DNA of 64,000 nucleotides, taken from Micromonospora citrea (GTDB lineage: Bacteria > Actinomycetota > Actinomycetes > Mycobacteriales > Micromonosporaceae). The position numbers and the translations under genes were made by a program. The notes beneath the pieces are model-generated. The model worked only from the letters and a program-made list of their open reading frames with translations. It was not told the origin of the DNA and made no database searches. The DNA is taken from the NCBI RefSeq assembly GCF_900090315.1, contig NZ_FMHZ01000002.1, positions 5,488,501-5,552,500 of the forward strand. Direction: 5' to 3'. Below, piece after piece: positions 44,708-54,284 of this stretch (the first letter of the stretch is position 1; the number at the start of each line of letters is the position of its first letter).

Positions 44708-45688
44708 ATGTCGGTCGAGACAGACACACCCGAGCGGGCACGGCCGGAACCCATCCGCGCCGTGCCCGTGCGGCATCCCGGACGGTGGGTCGCCGTCGCC
44801 GTGATCGGGGTGCTGGTGGCCATGTTCGTCCACCTGCTGGTGACGAACAAGGCGTTCAACTGGTCGTTCATGGTCGACGAGATGTTCCGTCCGCCGATCA
44901 TGGAGGGCGTACGCGGCAGCCTCGCGCTGTTGGTGACCGCCATGCTCATCGGCGTCGGGCTGGGCGTCGTCATCGCCATCATGCGGCTGTCGGAGAACCC
45001 GATCCTGCGCGGCGTCGCCTGGGCGTACACCTGGTTCTTCCGGGCGGTGCCCCGGCTGGTGCTGGCGATCCTCTTCGGCAACCTGGGCATCCTCTGGGCC
45101 CGGATCGAGTTCGGGCTGCCCTTCGACCGGCAGATCGGCGCCCTGTTCGGGGTGGACGACTTCGAGGCGCGGCTGTTCGGCTTCTCCTCGGTGGACATCC
45201 TGACCGGCTTCGTCGCCGGCATGCTGGCGCTCGGCCTGTCCGAGGCCGCCTACATGGCGGAGATCGTCCGGGCCGGCATCCAGTCGGTCGACGAGGGGCA
45301 GACGGAGGCCGCGCAGGCGCTGGGCATGCGGCGCGGGCAGATCCTGCGTCGTATCGTGCTGCCGCAGGCCATGCGGGTGATCGTCCCGCCGACCGGCAAC
45401 GAGACGATCGCCATGCTCAAGGACACCTCGCTGGTGGCCTTCGTGCCGGTCTCCGCCGAGCTGTTCTTCCAGCTCAGGGCCGTCGGCAGCCGGACCTTCC
45501 AGGTCTTCCCGATGCTGGTCGCGGCGACCATCTGGTACCTGCTGCTGACCAGCGTGCTGCTGGTGGGTCAGTACTACCTGGAGCGGCACTTCTCCAAGGG
45601 CGTGGGGCGCAGCGGTCGGGCGAGGACGCGGCTGCGGGCAATCACGGCGGAGAGCGGCGGCACGACCGGGAAGGCGGGCGGCGCATGA
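44708..45688 (+). CDS. Polar amino-acid ABC permease (HisMQ family)
   Basis: 326 residues from ATG 44708, two bases after the upstream stop. HisMQ-type permease with EAA motif [33 protein letters not shown] and the helix [21 protein letters not shown]. The family normally has about 220 residues; here a 60-residue N-terminal extension and an insertion around [24 protein letters not shown] make it longer. It likely forms a homodimeric channel since no second permease gene is present. Stop overlaps the ATPase start (ATGA). Confidence 0.92.
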   Translation: MSVETDTPERARPEPIRAVPVRHPGRWVAVAVIGVLVAMFVHLLVTNKAFNWSFMVDEMFRPPIMEGVRGSLALLVTAMLIGVGLGVVIAIMRLSENPILRGVAWAYTWFFRAVPRLVLAILFGNLGILWARIEFGLPFDRQIGALFGVDDFEARLFGFSSVDILTGFVAGMLALGLSEAAYMAEIVRAGIQSVDEGQTEAAQALGMRRGQILRRIVLPQAMRVIVPPTGNETIAMLKDTSLVAFVPVSAELFFQLRAVGSRTFQVFPMLVAATIWYLLLTSVLLVGQYYLERHFSKGVGRSGRARTRLRAITAESGGTTGKAGGA

Positions 45689-46491
45689 CCGAGCTGACGG
45701 TGCCGACCCTGGCTGACGGGGCGGTGGATTCCGGGCCGATGGTCCGGGCCGAGCAGGTGCACAAGTCGTTCGGGTCGATCGAGGTGCTCAAGGGCATCGA
45801 CCTGGAGGTCCGCGCGGGCGAGGTGTGCTGCCTCCTCGGGCCCTCGGGCTCCGGCAAGTCGACGTTCCTGCGCTGCATCAACCACCTGGAGAAGATCAAC
45901 GCCGGTCGGATCTGGGTGGACGGCGAGCTGATCGGCTACCGGGAGCGCGGCGGGAAGCTGCACGAGCTGCGGGAGAAGGAGGTGGCCGCGCAGCGCCGGT
46001 CGATCGGCATGGTGTTCCAGCGGTTCAACCTCTTCCCGCACATGACCGCGCTGCAGAACGTCGCCGAGGCGCCGGTGCTGCTCGGGCGGGAGAAGAAGGC
46101 GGACGCCCGGGACCGGGCCGCCGCCCTGCTGGAGCGGGTGGGGCTGGGCGACAAGCTCGGCAACTATCCCGGTCAGCTCTCCGGCGGCCAGCAGCAGCGG
46201 GTGGCGATCGCCCGGGCGCTGGCCATGCAGCCGAAGCTGATGCTCTTCGACGAGCCCACCAGCGCGCTCGACCCGGAGCTGGTCGGCGAGGTGCTCGACG
46301 TGATGAAGGACCTGGCCCGCGACGGCATGACCATGATCGTGGTGACCCACGAGATCGGCTTCGCCCGCGAGGTCGGCGACTCGCTGGTCTTCATGGACGG
46401 CGGCGTGGTCGTCGAGTCCGGCAACCCGCGCGAGGTGATCGCCAACCCGCGTCACGACCGGACGAAGGCGTTCCTGGCGAAGGTGCTCTGA
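45685..46491 (+). CDS. Polar amino-acid ABC ATPase (GlnQ/HisP type)
   Basis: 268 residues. Walker [11 protein letters not shown]-loop [18 protein letters not shown], signature [15 protein letters not shown], Walker [16 protein letters not shown]-loop [12 protein letters not shown]. The insert [24 protein letters not shown] after the first domain is usual for the actinobacterial amino-acid group. It powers the preceding permease. A strong terminator-like hairpin follows at seven bases. Confidence 0.94.
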   Translation: MTELTVPTLADGAVDSGPMVRAEQVHKSFGSIEVLKGIDLEVRAGEVCCLLGPSGSGKSTFLRCINHLEKINAGRIWVDGELIGYRERGGKLHELREKEVAAQRRSIGMVFQRFNLFPHMTALQNVAEAPVLLGREKKADARDRAAALLERVGLGDKLGNYPGQLSGGQQQRVAIARALAMQPKLMLFDEPTSALDPELVGEVLDVMKDLARDGMTMIVVTHEIGFAREVGDSLVFMDGGVVVESGNPREVIANPRHDRTKAFLAKVL

Positions 46492-46497
46492 CCGGCA

Positions 46498-46531
46498 CGC
46501 CGGCGCGGCCCGGAGGCGGGCCGCGCCGGCG
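46498..46531 (+). terminator. Terminator-like hairpin after the ABC operon
   Basis: A perfect 15-bp G/C stem (46498-46512 with 46517-46531) closes a GAGG tetraloop; no T-run. Confidence 0.75.
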
Positions 46532-46584
46532 TCGACCGGTGGCGTGGCACGGCGTGCCGGCGGTGGCCGTGCCGGTGTCCCAGG

Positions 46585-46607
46585 TTGTCGGAGTGGGCGG
46601 CTAGAGT
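46585..46607 (+). promoter_or_regulatory. PafBC/RecA-NDp-type promoter of polA
   Basis: TTGTCGG (46585-46591), ten bases, then TAGAGT (46602-46607). This matches the known mycobacterial RecA-independent DNA-damage promoter tTGTCRGtg-N8-TAnnnT. The GTG start is at 46615, seven bases after the -10, so the mRNA is probably leaderless. Confidence 0.7.
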
Positions 46608-46614
46608 CGCTCGC

Positions 46615-49314
46615 GTGACAGCTACGACGCCGCGCCTGCTCCTCGTCGACGGACACTCCCTGGCATACCGGGCGTTCTTCGCCCTGCCGGTGGAAAACTT
46701 CTCCACCACGACGGGCCAGCCGACCAACGCGGTCTACGGCTTCACGTCCATGCTGATCAACGTGCTGCGCGACGAGCAGCCGACGCACATCGTCGTCGCC
46801 TTCGACGTCTCCCGCCGCTCCTTCCGCACCGAGAAGTACGCGGAGTACAAGGCCGGCCGCAGCGAGACCCCGACCGACTTCAAGGGCCAGGTCAGCCTGG
46901 TCAAGGAGGTCCTCGCGGCGCTGCGCGTCCCGGTGGTGGAGAAGGAGGGCTACGAGGCCGACGACATCATCGCCACCCTCGCCTGCCAGGCCCGCGACCA
47001 GGGCATGTCGGTGTTGATCAGCACCGGCGACCGGGACGCGTTCCAGCTCGTCGGCGAGAGCATCACGGTGCTCTACCCGCGCAAGGGCGTCTCGGACCTG
47101 GCCCGGATGGATCCGGCGGCGATCGAGGCGAAATACGGTGTCGCCCCCGAGCGCTACCGCGACCTGGCCGCCCTGGTCGGCGAGACCAGCGACAACCTGC
47201 CCGGCGTCCCGGGCGTGGGCCCGAAGACCGCCGCGAAGTGGATCAACCTCTACGGCGGGGTCGAGGGTGTCGTCGCGCGGGCCGACGAGATCAAGGGCAA
47301 GGCCGGCGACAGCCTGCGCGAGCGGCTCGCCGACGTGATCCGCAACTACGAGATCAACTGCCTCGTCTCCGACCTGGAGCTGCCGCTGCGCCCCGAGGAC
47401 GCGCGCTGGGAGGGGTGGGACCGCGAGGCGGTGCACCAGGTCTTCGACACCCTCGAGTTCCGCATCCTGCGCGACCGGCTCTACCAGTACCTGGAGGCGG
47501 TGGAGCCCGAGGCCGAGGCCGGGTTCGACCTGACCGGCGAGGTGCTCACCGCGCCCGGCGCGGTGGCCGGGTGGCTGGAGACGCACGCGCCGGCCGGGAC
47601 CCCGGTGGGGCTGGCCGTGAAGCTCGACACCGGGCCCAACCGGCGGCACACCGCCACGGTGACCGGCCTGGCCCTGGCGACCGCCGGCGGCGCGGCGGCC
47701 TGGCTCGACCCCGCCGTGCTGGAGCCGGCCGACGAGGCGGCCCTGGCGGCCTGGCTGGCCGACGCGGCGCGGCCCAAGGTGCTGCACGACAGCAAGCCCG
47801 CCGTGCTCGCGTTCGCCGCGCACGGCTGGGGGCTGGCGGGCATCCTCCGCGACACCCAGATCGCCGCCTACCTGGCCCGCCCCGACCAGCGCTCCTACGA
47901 CCTCACCGACCTGGCGCTGCGCTACCTGCACCGCGAGCTGCGCGTCGACGCCCCGGAGACCGGTCAGCTCACCCTCGACGGGCTCGGCAACGACGGCGAG
48001 GCGGAGCAGAACCTCATGCTCCAGGCCCGCGCGACGCTCGACCTCGCCGACGCGATCGACGCCGAGCTCTCCCGCGACGGCGAGCAGTCCGCCCGGCTGA
48101 TGGCCGAGGTGGAGCTGCCGCTGATGCGGGTGCTCGCCACGATGGAGCGCACGGGCATCGCCGCCGACACGCACTACCTCTCGGAGCTGGAGGCGCACTT
48201 CGCCGCCGAGGTGAAGGCCGCCGCCCAGGGCGCCTACGCGGCGGTCGGGCGGGAGTTCAACCTCGGCTCGCCCAAGCAGCTGCAGGAGATCCTCTTCGGC
48301 GAGCTGGGCCTGCCGAAGACCAAGAAGATCAAGACGGGCTACACCACCGACGCCGACGCCCTGCAGTGGCTCTACGCGCAGAACCCGCACCCGGTGCTGG
48401 CCCACCTGCTGCGCCACCGCGACGTGGCGAAGCTCAAGACGACCGTCGACGGGCTGCTCAAGTCGGTCTCCGACGACGGACGCATCCACACCACCTTCAA
48501 CCAGACGGTGGCGGCCACCGGCCGGCTCTCCTCGACCGAGCCCAACCTGCAGAACATCCCGATCCGCACGGAGGAGGGGCGGCGCATCCGCCGCGCCTTC
48601 GTGGTGGGGGAGGGCTACGAGTGCCTGCTCACCGCCGACTACAGCCAGATCGAGATGCGGATCATGGCGCACCTGTCGTCGGACGACGCGCTCATCGAGG
48701 CGTTCAACTCCGGCGCCGACTTCCACGCCGCCACCGCCTCGTCGGTGTTCGCGGTGCCCCTCGAGGAGGTCACCGCCGACCAGCGGCGCAAGATCAAGGC
48801 GATGAACTACGGCCTGGCGTACGGGCTGAGCGCGTTCGGCCTGTCCCAGCAGCTCGGGATCACCGCCGACGAGGCGCGCGGGCTGATGGAGGACTACTTC
48901 GCCGGGTTCGGCGGGGTGCGTGACTACCTCCAGGAGGTCGTCGCCCGGGCCCGGCACGACGGCTACACCTCCACGATCCTGGGTCGCCGGCGCTACCTGC
49001 CCGACCTGGTCAGCGACAACCGGCAGCGTCGCGAGATGGCTGAGCGGATGGCGCTCAACGCCCCCATCCAGGGTTCGGCGGCCGACATCATCAAGGTGGC
49101 CATGCTGCACGTCGACACCGCGCTGCGCGAGGCCGGCCTGCGCTCGCGGATGCTGCTCCAGGTGCACGACGAGTTGGTCTTCGAGGTCGCCCCCGGCGAG
49201 CGGGAGACCCTGGAGGCGCTGGTGCGGCGGGAGATGGGCGGGGCATACCCGCTGTCGGTGCCGCTGGAGGTCTCCGTCGGCGAGGGCCGGGACTGGAACA
49301 GCGCCGACCACTGA
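46615..49314 (+). CDS. polA: DNA polymerase I
   Basis: 899 residues from GTG 46615. The N-terminal 5'-nuclease (LLLVDGHSLAYRAFFAL, VVAFDVSRRSFRTEKYAEYKAGR, GYEADDIIATLA, SDNLPGVPGVGPKTA) is intact. The 3'-5' exonuclease-like middle domain lacks the DxE metal motif (it reads AVKLDTGP), so proofreading is lost, as in other actinobacterial PolA. Polymerase motifs A (TADYSQIEMR), B (RRKIKAMNYGLAYG) and C (QVHDELVFE) are present. It fills repair gaps and removes Okazaki primers. The TTG at 46585 is an alternative start but lies inside the promoter. Confidence 0.97.
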   Translation: MTATTPRLLLVDGHSLAYRAFFALPVENFSTTTGQPTNAVYGFTSMLINVLRDEQPTHIVVAFDVSRRSFRTEKYAEYKAGRSETPTDFKGQVSLVKEVLAALRVPVVEKEGYEADDIIATLACQARDQGMSVLISTGDRDAFQLVGESITVLYPRKGVSDLARMDPAAIEAKYGVAPERYRDLAALVGETSDNLPGVPGVGPKTAAKWINLYGGVEGVVARADEIKGKAGDSLRERLADVIRNYEINCLVSDLELPLRPEDARWEGWDREAVHQVFDTLEFRILRDRLYQYLEAVEPEAEAGFDLTGEVLTAPGAVAGWLETHAPAGTPVGLAVKLDTGPNRRHTATVTGLALATAGGAAAWLDPAVLEPADEAALAAWLADAARPKVLHDSKPAVLAFAAHGWGLAGILRDTQIAAYLARPDQRSYDLTDLALRYLHRELRVDAPETGQLTLDGLGNDGEAEQNLMLQARATLDLADAIDAELSRDGEQSARLMAEVELPLMRVLATMERTGIAADTHYLSELEAHFAAEVKAAAQGAYAAVGREFNLGSPKQLQEILFGELGLPKTKKIKTGYTTDADALQWLYAQNPHPVLAHLLRHRDVAKLKTTVDGLLKSVSDDGRIHTTFNQTVAATGRLSSTEPNLQNIPIRTEEGRRIRRAFVVGEGYECLLTADYSQIEMRIMAHLSSDDALIEAFNSGADFHAATASSVFAVPLEEVTADQRRKIKAMNYGLAYGLSAFGLSQQLGITADEARGLMEDYFAGFGGVRDYLQEVVARARHDGYTSTILGRRRYLPDLVSDNRQRREMAERMALNAPIQGSAADIIKVAMLHVDTALREAGLRSRMLLQVHDELVFEVAPGERETLEALVRREMGGAYPLSVPLEVSVGEGRDWNSADH

Positions 49315-49432
49315 CGCCCGCCAGCCCCGCCCGGCCGGCGCCGTCCTGGGCACGGGCGGTGACCCACATCGGCCGGCGGCCGACCACCGGTCGGTCCGGG
49401 CGCCGCAGGTCCGGACGTGGTTACGACCGGTC

Positions 49433-49504
49433 CGGCCGCCGGCTCACGGGCCGGTCCGGCCGCCGGCTCACGGGCCGGGTCGGCCGCCGGCTCACGGGCC
49501 GGGT
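49433..49504. repeat. Minisatellite, 24-bp unit, three copies, after polA
   Basis: CGGCCGCCGGCTCACGGGCC starts at 49433, 49457 and 49481 with small changes in the last four bases. The surrounding 49315-49529 holds no gene. Confidence 0.88.
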
Positions 49505-49529
49505 GGTGCGTCGTGGGACCTCGCCGGGA

Positions 49530-49961
49530 TCACCGGCCCGGTCCCCGGCGCGTCTTCGGCGGGGCGCCGCGCCGTTCGAGGGCCTGCCGGGACCGGCCGC
49601 CCGGGGCCGGCAGCGGCGCCTTGAGGGGATCGTGGCCCCAGTTCATCAGCGACCAGCGCCACTTGGTGTTGCGGACGTCGCCCGACGGGCGCTGCGCCAT
49701 GTGCCGGCGGACGTACCCGACGACCTTGCGCATGTGTCGGTAGTCGCCCTCGGAGAGCTCGCCGCGCTTGCGGCGCAGCAGACCGATGATCTTCCGGCCG
49801 GACTCGTGGCCGACGGACTCGCCGCCTCCGCTGCCCTTCTTCCGCCAGCCGACGTGCTTCGACTCGTCGGTCTCCAGCCACTTGGACAGCTCGCCGGGCT
49901 TCATGTTGACCGCCTCGGTGAACTCGCGGTAGGTGTCCCGGCCCTCGTCATCCCTGCTCAC
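49530..49961 (-). CDS. DUF3140 family protein
   Basis: 143 residues. The conserved core FTEAVNMKPGELSKWLETDESKHVG, GGESVGHESGRKIIGLLRRKRGELSEGDYRHMRKVVGYVRRH and TKWRWSLMNWGHDPLK (each read separately) identifies DUF3140, a small actinobacterial protein thought to bind nucleic acid. The C-terminal 30 residues are basic and disordered. The GTG at 49961 has GGAGG nine bases upstream. It follows the DUF2945 gene with a 14-base overlap. Confidence 0.9.
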   Translation of the reverse strand: MSRDDEGRDTYREFTEAVNMKPGELSKWLETDESKHVGWRKKGSGGGESVGHESGRKIIGLLRRKRGELSEGDYRHMRKVVGYVRRHMAQRPSGDVRNTKWRWSLMNWGHDPLKAPLPAPGGRSRQALERRGAPPKTRRGPGR

Positions 49962-50169
49962 GGCGCAGCACCTCCGGTCGGTGGGCGACGTCCCGGCCCG
50001 AGTCGTCGTTGCGGATCCGGTACTGCGGGTCGTCGGGGGACGCGTTCACGGCGTGCCCGCGTACGTGCGTCCGTTCGGTGATCTTCTCCTTGACCACGCC
50101 GTACGCCCGGCCGCTGTGACTGGCCCAGGAGACGTGGTCACCCTTGCGGAACTCGTTCTGCTCGGCCAT
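49948..50169 (-). CDS. DUF2945 (TUDOR-like) protein
   Basis: 73 residues: FRKGDHVSWASHSGRAYGVVKEKITERT, VNASPDDPQYRIRNDDSG, VAHRPEVLRRE. This is the DUF2945 'hypervirulence-associated TUDOR' domain, a small SH3-like barrel. It lies directly upstream of DUF3140, a pairing also common elsewhere in Actinobacteria. Role unknown; stress or DNA binding has been suggested for the family. Confidence 0.9.
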   Translation of the reverse strand: MAEQNEFRKGDHVSWASHSGRAYGVVKEKITERTHVRGHAVNASPDDPQYRIRNDDSGRDVAHRPEVLRREQG

Positions 50170-50215
50170 GCCGCGCGGGTACCCGGCGTCGCCGGGTGGA
50201 AACAGCGGCGCCGGG

Positions 50216-50818
50216 CTACGGGACGATCTCGGCGACCGGGAGCTTGATCTCGAACGGTTCGGTCAGCTCGATCAGCTCGGCGCTGTCGGCGACCAGTTCG
50301 TACTGCCGCTCGCCGCCCGGACCGATCCGGTCGCCCCGCCGGTACGCGTAGACGTGCACCGGATCCTGCTCGATCCGCCAGTAGAAGGGGATGCCGGCGG
50401 CGGCGTACTCGCCGGGCTTGGCGAACCGGTCCGTCCGCCGGGTGCCGGGCGACACGATCTCCACCGCGAGCACCACGTCCTCCGGCCGCAGCAGAGACCG
50501 GTCGGACGGTACGTCGACGCTGCGCAGCAACACGTCGGGCTGCCGGCTGGTGTTGGCGTTCAGCGCGACTCCGACGGCCTGGGCGACCCGGAGGTGCCCC
50601 GGTGCGTGCCGCAGCAGCCAGTGCGCGAGCAGCAGGGAGATGTCCTGGTGGCCCAGGGTGGGGGAGGGTGTCACCTGGATGACTCCGTCGACGAGTTCGA
50701 CGCGGGGGGCGTCGTCCGGCAGGTCGAGCAGGTCCTCCAGCGTGTAGTCGGCACGCTGCTGCCGGAGCGGGTCCGGACACCAGGGGTCAGGTGGTGTCGC
50801 GATCGGCTCGGCGCTCAC
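50216..50818 (-). CDS. Uma2-family putative endonuclease
   Basis: 200 residues from GTG 50818. Restriction-endonuclease fold of the Uma2/DUF820 type: YTLEDLLDLPDDAPRVELVDGVIQV, SRQPDVLL, DVVLAVEIVSPGTRRTDRFAKPGEYAAAGIPFYW. The E...D...ExV pattern of the nuclease core is present. These proteins are abundant in cyanobacteria and actinomycetes and their targets are unknown. It is probably read with the neighbouring DUF2945-DUF3140 genes. Confidence 0.9.
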   Translation of the reverse strand: MSAEPIATPPDPWCPDPLRQQRADYTLEDLLDLPDDAPRVELVDGVIQVTPSPTLGHQDISLLLAHWLLRHAPGHLRVAQAVGVALNANTSRQPDVLLRSVDVPSDRSLLRPEDVVLAVEIVSPGTRRTDRFAKPGEYAAAGIPFYWRIEQDPVHVYAYRRGDRIGPGGERQYELVADSAELIELTEPFEIKLPVAEIVP

Positions 50819-50873
50819 CGGCTCAGCGTAACCCCGTCCGGGCCCGGCGCAGTCGCACCCGGTGTCCGGCCTG

Positions 50874-51680
50874 TCACGCGGCCGGTTTCTCGGCGACGAA
50901 GATGGCGGTGCCGGGGAAGAGGCGGCCGCGCAGCGGGCTCCACTGCCCCCAGATCCCCTCGTGCCCCGCGGGCCACTCCGGCTCCACGAGGTCGACCAGG
51001 CGGAACCCGGCCGCCACCAGTTCCCGGACGCGGTCGCCCAGCGTGCGGTGCTGCTCGACGTAGGTGGCCCGGCCGGTCTCGTCCTGCTCGACGTAGGGGG
51101 AGCGGTCGAAGTACGAGTGCACGGCCGTGAGCCCGCCCTCGCCGGGGTCGTCGAGGAAGATCCAGCGCATCGGGTGGGTCACCGAGAACACCCACCGGCC
51201 GCCCGGGCGCAGCACCCGGAACACCTCGCGCATCGCCGCCGCCGAGTCGGCCACGAACGGGATCGCCCCGAACGCCGTGCACGCGGTGTCGAACGCCGCG
51301 TCGGCGAAGGGCAGCGCCAGCGCGTCGCCCTGCACCAGCGGCACGCGTACGCCGGTGCGTCCGGCGGCGAGGGCGGCGTGCCGCAGCATGCCGGCGGAGA
51401 GGTCCATCGCGACCGGCCGGGCGCCCTGGGCGGCCAGCCACCGCGCGGCGGCCGCCGCGCCGCAGCCGACCTCCAGCACCCGCCGCCCGGGCAGCTCGCC
51501 CAGCAGCCGTACGTCCGCCTCGCGGACCCCCTCGGGGCACCAGACGAAGTCGACGTCGCCGAGGAAGTCGCCGTGCTCGGCCTGGTAGTCGTCGGCGTCG
51601 GCGTCCCACCAGCGGCGGTTGGCCCGACGGGCCTCGGCGTCACCCACCCGGCGCCGGGTCACCCGGCTGTCGTCATCCAC
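50874..51680 (-). CDS. SAM-dependent class I methyltransferase
   Basis: 268 residues from GTG 51680. SAM motif I VLEVGCGAAAAARW, motif II MDLSAGMLRHA, then GDALALPFADAAFDTACTAFGAIPFV and RVLRPGGRWVFSVTHPMRW. The N-terminus (RRWWDADADDYQAEHGDFLG) is typical of an uncharacterised actinobacterial group. Substrate unknown. It is divergent from rpsA with a 400-base spacer. Confidence 0.92.
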   Translation of the reverse strand: MDDDSRVTRRRVGDAEARRANRRWWDADADDYQAEHGDFLGDVDFVWCPEGVREADVRLLGELPGRRVLEVGCGAAAAARWLAAQGARPVAMDLSAGMLRHAALAAGRTGVRVPLVQGDALALPFADAAFDTACTAFGAIPFVADSAAAMREVFRVLRPGGRWVFSVTHPMRWIFLDDPGEGGLTAVHSYFDRSPYVEQDETGRATYVEQHRTLGDRVRELVAAGFRLVDLVEPEWPAGHEGIWGQWSPLRGRLFPGTAIFVAEKPAA

Positions 51681-52083
51681 CCGCTCACGCTAGGCCCCGG
51701 TCATGCCCGGCGCGAGGGCGGGCGGCGGGCACCCCCGGGTGCGGCGGTTCCCGCGTGGCGCTACCGTCTCCGGTGGTGCTCCTGTGACGGACGCGACACC
51801 TGGGGCTTGTTCCTGCCGATATCTCCGCTTTCGCAGGTGGCGCGGCAGCGAGAGGACGGGAGGCCTTGCACGCTGTGGTAATGCAGCGGGTAGGCTAGAC
51901 GACGCGCTCGCGGATCGTGTGCCTCGGCAGGGAGCAGGTGCGCGGTCTCCGGGACCACTGGCGGAGTTTCTCCATGATCTCACTCGATCTCTCGGTGTGC
52001 CCGGCGACGGATCCGCTGGCGCGAACAGGTCACCGCGACACCAGCCTGCTGTGACACACCATCCGACCGGAGCAACCGCCCAC
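51681..52083 (+). promoter_or_regulatory. rpsA promoter region and long leader
   Basis: TTGCAC (51866-51871) and TAGGCT (51891-51896), 19 bases apart, are a plausible promoter. It would give a leader of about 180 bases before rpsA, in which several short stems are possible (for example around 51945-51985). A long leader fits S1 autoregulation, but I see no named RNA motif. The remaining spacer to 51681 shows nothing. Confidence 0.45.
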
Positions 52084-53574
52084 ATGACGAGCAGCATCGA
52101 GGCCCCCTCGAGCGCCACCCGGGTCACCCACGACGATCTCGGTTCCGAGGAAGCTTTCCTCGCCGCCATCGACGAGACCATCAAGTACTTCAACGACGGC
52201 GACATTGTCGAAGGCACCGTCGTCAAGGTCGATCGGGACGAGGTCCTGCTCGACATCGGCTACAAGACCGAGGGTGTCATCCCCTCTCGTGAGTTGTCGA
52301 TCAAGCACGACGTGGACCCGGCCGAGGTCGTTTCGGTTGGTGACCACATCGAGGCCCTGGTTCTCCAGAAGGAGGACAAGGAGGGGCGTCTGATCCTCTC
52401 CAAGAAGCGGGCGCAGTACGAGCGGGCCTGGGGCACCATCGAGAAGATCAAGGACGAGGACGGCGTCGTCCGCGGCTCGGTCATCGAGGTCGTCAAGGGT
52501 GGTCTCATCCTCGACATCGGCCTGCGCGGCTTCCTGCCCGCCTCCCTGGTCGAGATGCGCCGGGTGCGGGACCTGCAGCCGTACGTCGGCCGCGAGCTCG
52601 AGGCCAAGATCATCGAGCTGGACAAGAACCGCAACAACGTGGTCCTGTCCCGCCGGGCCTGGCTGGAGCAGACGCAGTCCGAGGTGCGCACCGAGTTCCT
52701 CAACAAGCTGCAGAAGGGCCAGGTCCGCAAGGGCGTCGTGTCCTCGATCGTCAACTTCGGCGCGTTCGTCGACCTGGGCGGCGTGGACGGCCTGGTACAC
52801 GTCTCCGAGCTGTCCTGGAAGCACATCGACCACCCGTCCGAGGTCGTCGAGGTGGGCCAGGAGGTCGAGGTCGAGGTCCTGGACGTCGACCTGGACCGCG
52901 AGCGGGTCTCGCTGTCGCTGAAGGCGACCCAGGAGGACCCGTGGCGTCAGTTCGCCCGCACCCACGCGATCCAGCAGATCGTGCCGGGTAAGGTCACCAA
53001 GCTGGTGCCGTTCGGCGCCTTCGTCCGGGTGGACGACGGCATCGAGGGCCTGGTCCACATCTCCGAGCTGGCCGAGCGCCACGTGGAGATCCCGGAGCAG
53101 GTCGTCCAGGTCGGCTCCGAGGTCATGGTCAAGGTCATCGACATCGACCTGGAGCGCCGCCGGATCTCGCTGTCGCTCAAGCAGGCCAACGAGGGCTTCG
53201 TCGAGGGCGAGGAGCACTTCGACCCGACCCTCTACGGCATGGCCGCGACCTACGACGCCGAGGGCAACTACATCTACCCGGAGGGCTTCGACCCGGAGAC
53301 GGGCGAGTGGCTCGAGGGGTACGAGAAGCAGCGCGAGACCTGGGAGCAGCAGTACGCCGAGGCGCGTCAGCGCTGGGAGGCCCACACCAAGCAGGTGCAG
53401 ACCTCCCGGGCCGCCGACGCCGAGGCCGCTGCCAACCCGGCTCCGGCCGTCACCGGTGGCACCACCACCTCGACCAGCGCGGCCCCGAGCCGGCAGGCCG
53501 AGGAGCCGGCCGGCACCCTGGCCACCGACGAGGCGCTCGCCGCTCTGCGGGAGAAGCTCGCCGGCGGCAAGTGA
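52084..53574 (+). CDS. rpsA: 30S ribosomal protein S1
   Basis: 496 residues from ATG 52084 (GGAG 11 bases upstream). Four S1 RNA-binding domains run from about residue 38 to 370 (GDIVEGTVVKVDRDEVLLDIGYKTEG; GSVIEVVKGGLILDIGLRGFLP; RKGVVSSIVNFGAFVDLGGVDGLVHVSELSW; GKVTKLVPFGAFVRVDDGIEGLVHISELAE). The acidic/Gln-rich C-terminal tail is disordered, as in mycobacterial S1. It binds mRNA on the ribosome. The long in-frame upstream extension is leader sequence. Confidence 0.97.
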   Translation: MTSSIEAPSSATRVTHDDLGSEEAFLAAIDETIKYFNDGDIVEGTVVKVDRDEVLLDIGYKTEGVIPSRELSIKHDVDPAEVVSVGDHIEALVLQKEDKEGRLILSKKRAQYERAWGTIEKIKDEDGVVRGSVIEVVKGGLILDIGLRGFLPASLVEMRRVRDLQPYVGRELEAKIIELDKNRNNVVLSRRAWLEQTQSEVRTEFLNKLQKGQVRKGVVSSIVNFGAFVDLGGVDGLVHVSELSWKHIDHPSEVVEVGQEVEVEVLDVDLDRERVSLSLKATQEDPWRQFARTHAIQQIVPGKVTKLVPFGAFVRVDDGIEGLVHISELAERHVEIPEQVVQVGSEVMVKVIDIDLERRRISLSLKQANEGFVEGEEHFDPTLYGMAATYDAEGNYIYPEGFDPETGEWLEGYEKQRETWEQQYAEARQRWEAHTKQVQTSRAADAEAAANPAPAVTGGTTTSTSAAPSRQAEEPAGTLATDEALAALREKLAGGK

Positions 53575-53590
53575 CCCGCTGAACGACGGA

Positions 53591-53635
53591 AGGGCCCCGT
53601 CCCCGCGATCGTGAGATCGCCGGGGGCGGGGCCCT
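53591..53635 (+). terminator. rpsA terminator hairpin
   Basis: AGGGCCCCGTCCCCGCGATC pairs with the sequence after a GTGA loop to 53635, with one bulged base. Confidence 0.8.
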
Positions 53636-53660
53636 CGCCGTTGCCGAGCCGCGCGAGCGC

Positions 53661-54284
53661 TCAACCGGCGGCGGCGACCGGCTGCCGCAGGATGGTGCGT
53701 TGCCTTTCGGGCGCGACCCTGCGGAAGTCGCTGAGGTAGATCTCGTGGTGTCTGCCCGCCAGCCGCAGCCCGTTGGCCGGCACGAACTCGCCGTGCAGCC
53801 GCGCCAGCACCTCCGCCTCGTCGTCGAAGGAACCGACGTGCAGCGTCTGCACGCACCGCCCCTCGGACAGCGTCTCCAGCCGGGTGTCGTCCAGGCGCGA
53901 CGGGCGGTTCCCGGCCCCGGCCTGTCTCACGGCGGCGGCGAACATGTCCTCGTCGATCCAGTCCGGCACCATGATCATCAAGGTCCAGTCCCACCGGGAC
54001 TTGTCGCGCTCCGCGGTGAAGGACGCCATGTCCTCGGCCCACCACAGGCCCTCCAGCGGCGGTACGACGTAGTCGCGCCCGAGGTCTCGCCTGCTGGCGA
54101 ACTTGAGCTTGTAGGCCACCGGGTAGAGGGCCTCGACGGCGTCGGAGAACGCCGGCGAGGTGTTGGGGTCGCCGTGGCCATCGATCATGAGATACCGCGT
54201 GTCGGGCACGTCCACGATCCGGAACCGGCCACGGGTGGCGCGGTAGGCGTCGAGGGTCTTCTTGAAGTCAGTCTTGTCGGTCAT
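53661..54284 (-). CDS. GyrI-like small-molecule-binding protein
   Basis: 207 residues. GyrI-like fold: IVDVPDTRYLMIDGHGDPNTSPAFSDAVEALYPVAYKLKFA, VPPLEGLWWAEDM, LEGRCVQTLHVGSFDDEAEVLARLHGEF, LAGRHHEIYLSD. It is like the stand-alone proteins that bind or hydrolyse hydrophobic drugs. The ATG at 54284 lies inside the end of the padR gene (17-base overlap), so the two are one operon under PadR control. Confidence 0.88.
   Translation of the reverse strand: MTDKTDFKKTLDAYRATRGRFRIVDVPDTRYLMIDGHGDPNTSPAFSDAVEALYPVAYKLKFASRRDLGRDYVVPPLEGLWWAEDMASFTAERDKSRWDWTLMIMVPDWIDEDMFAAAVRQAGAGNRPSRLDDTRLETLSEGRCVQTLHVGSFDDEAEVLARLHGEFVPANGLRLAGRHHEIYLSDFRRVAPERQRTILRQPVAAAG

Noticed and set aside
45574..49353. 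A 1259-codon open frame on the minus strand
   Set aside because: It is antisense to polA and the ABC ATPase, both secure genes.
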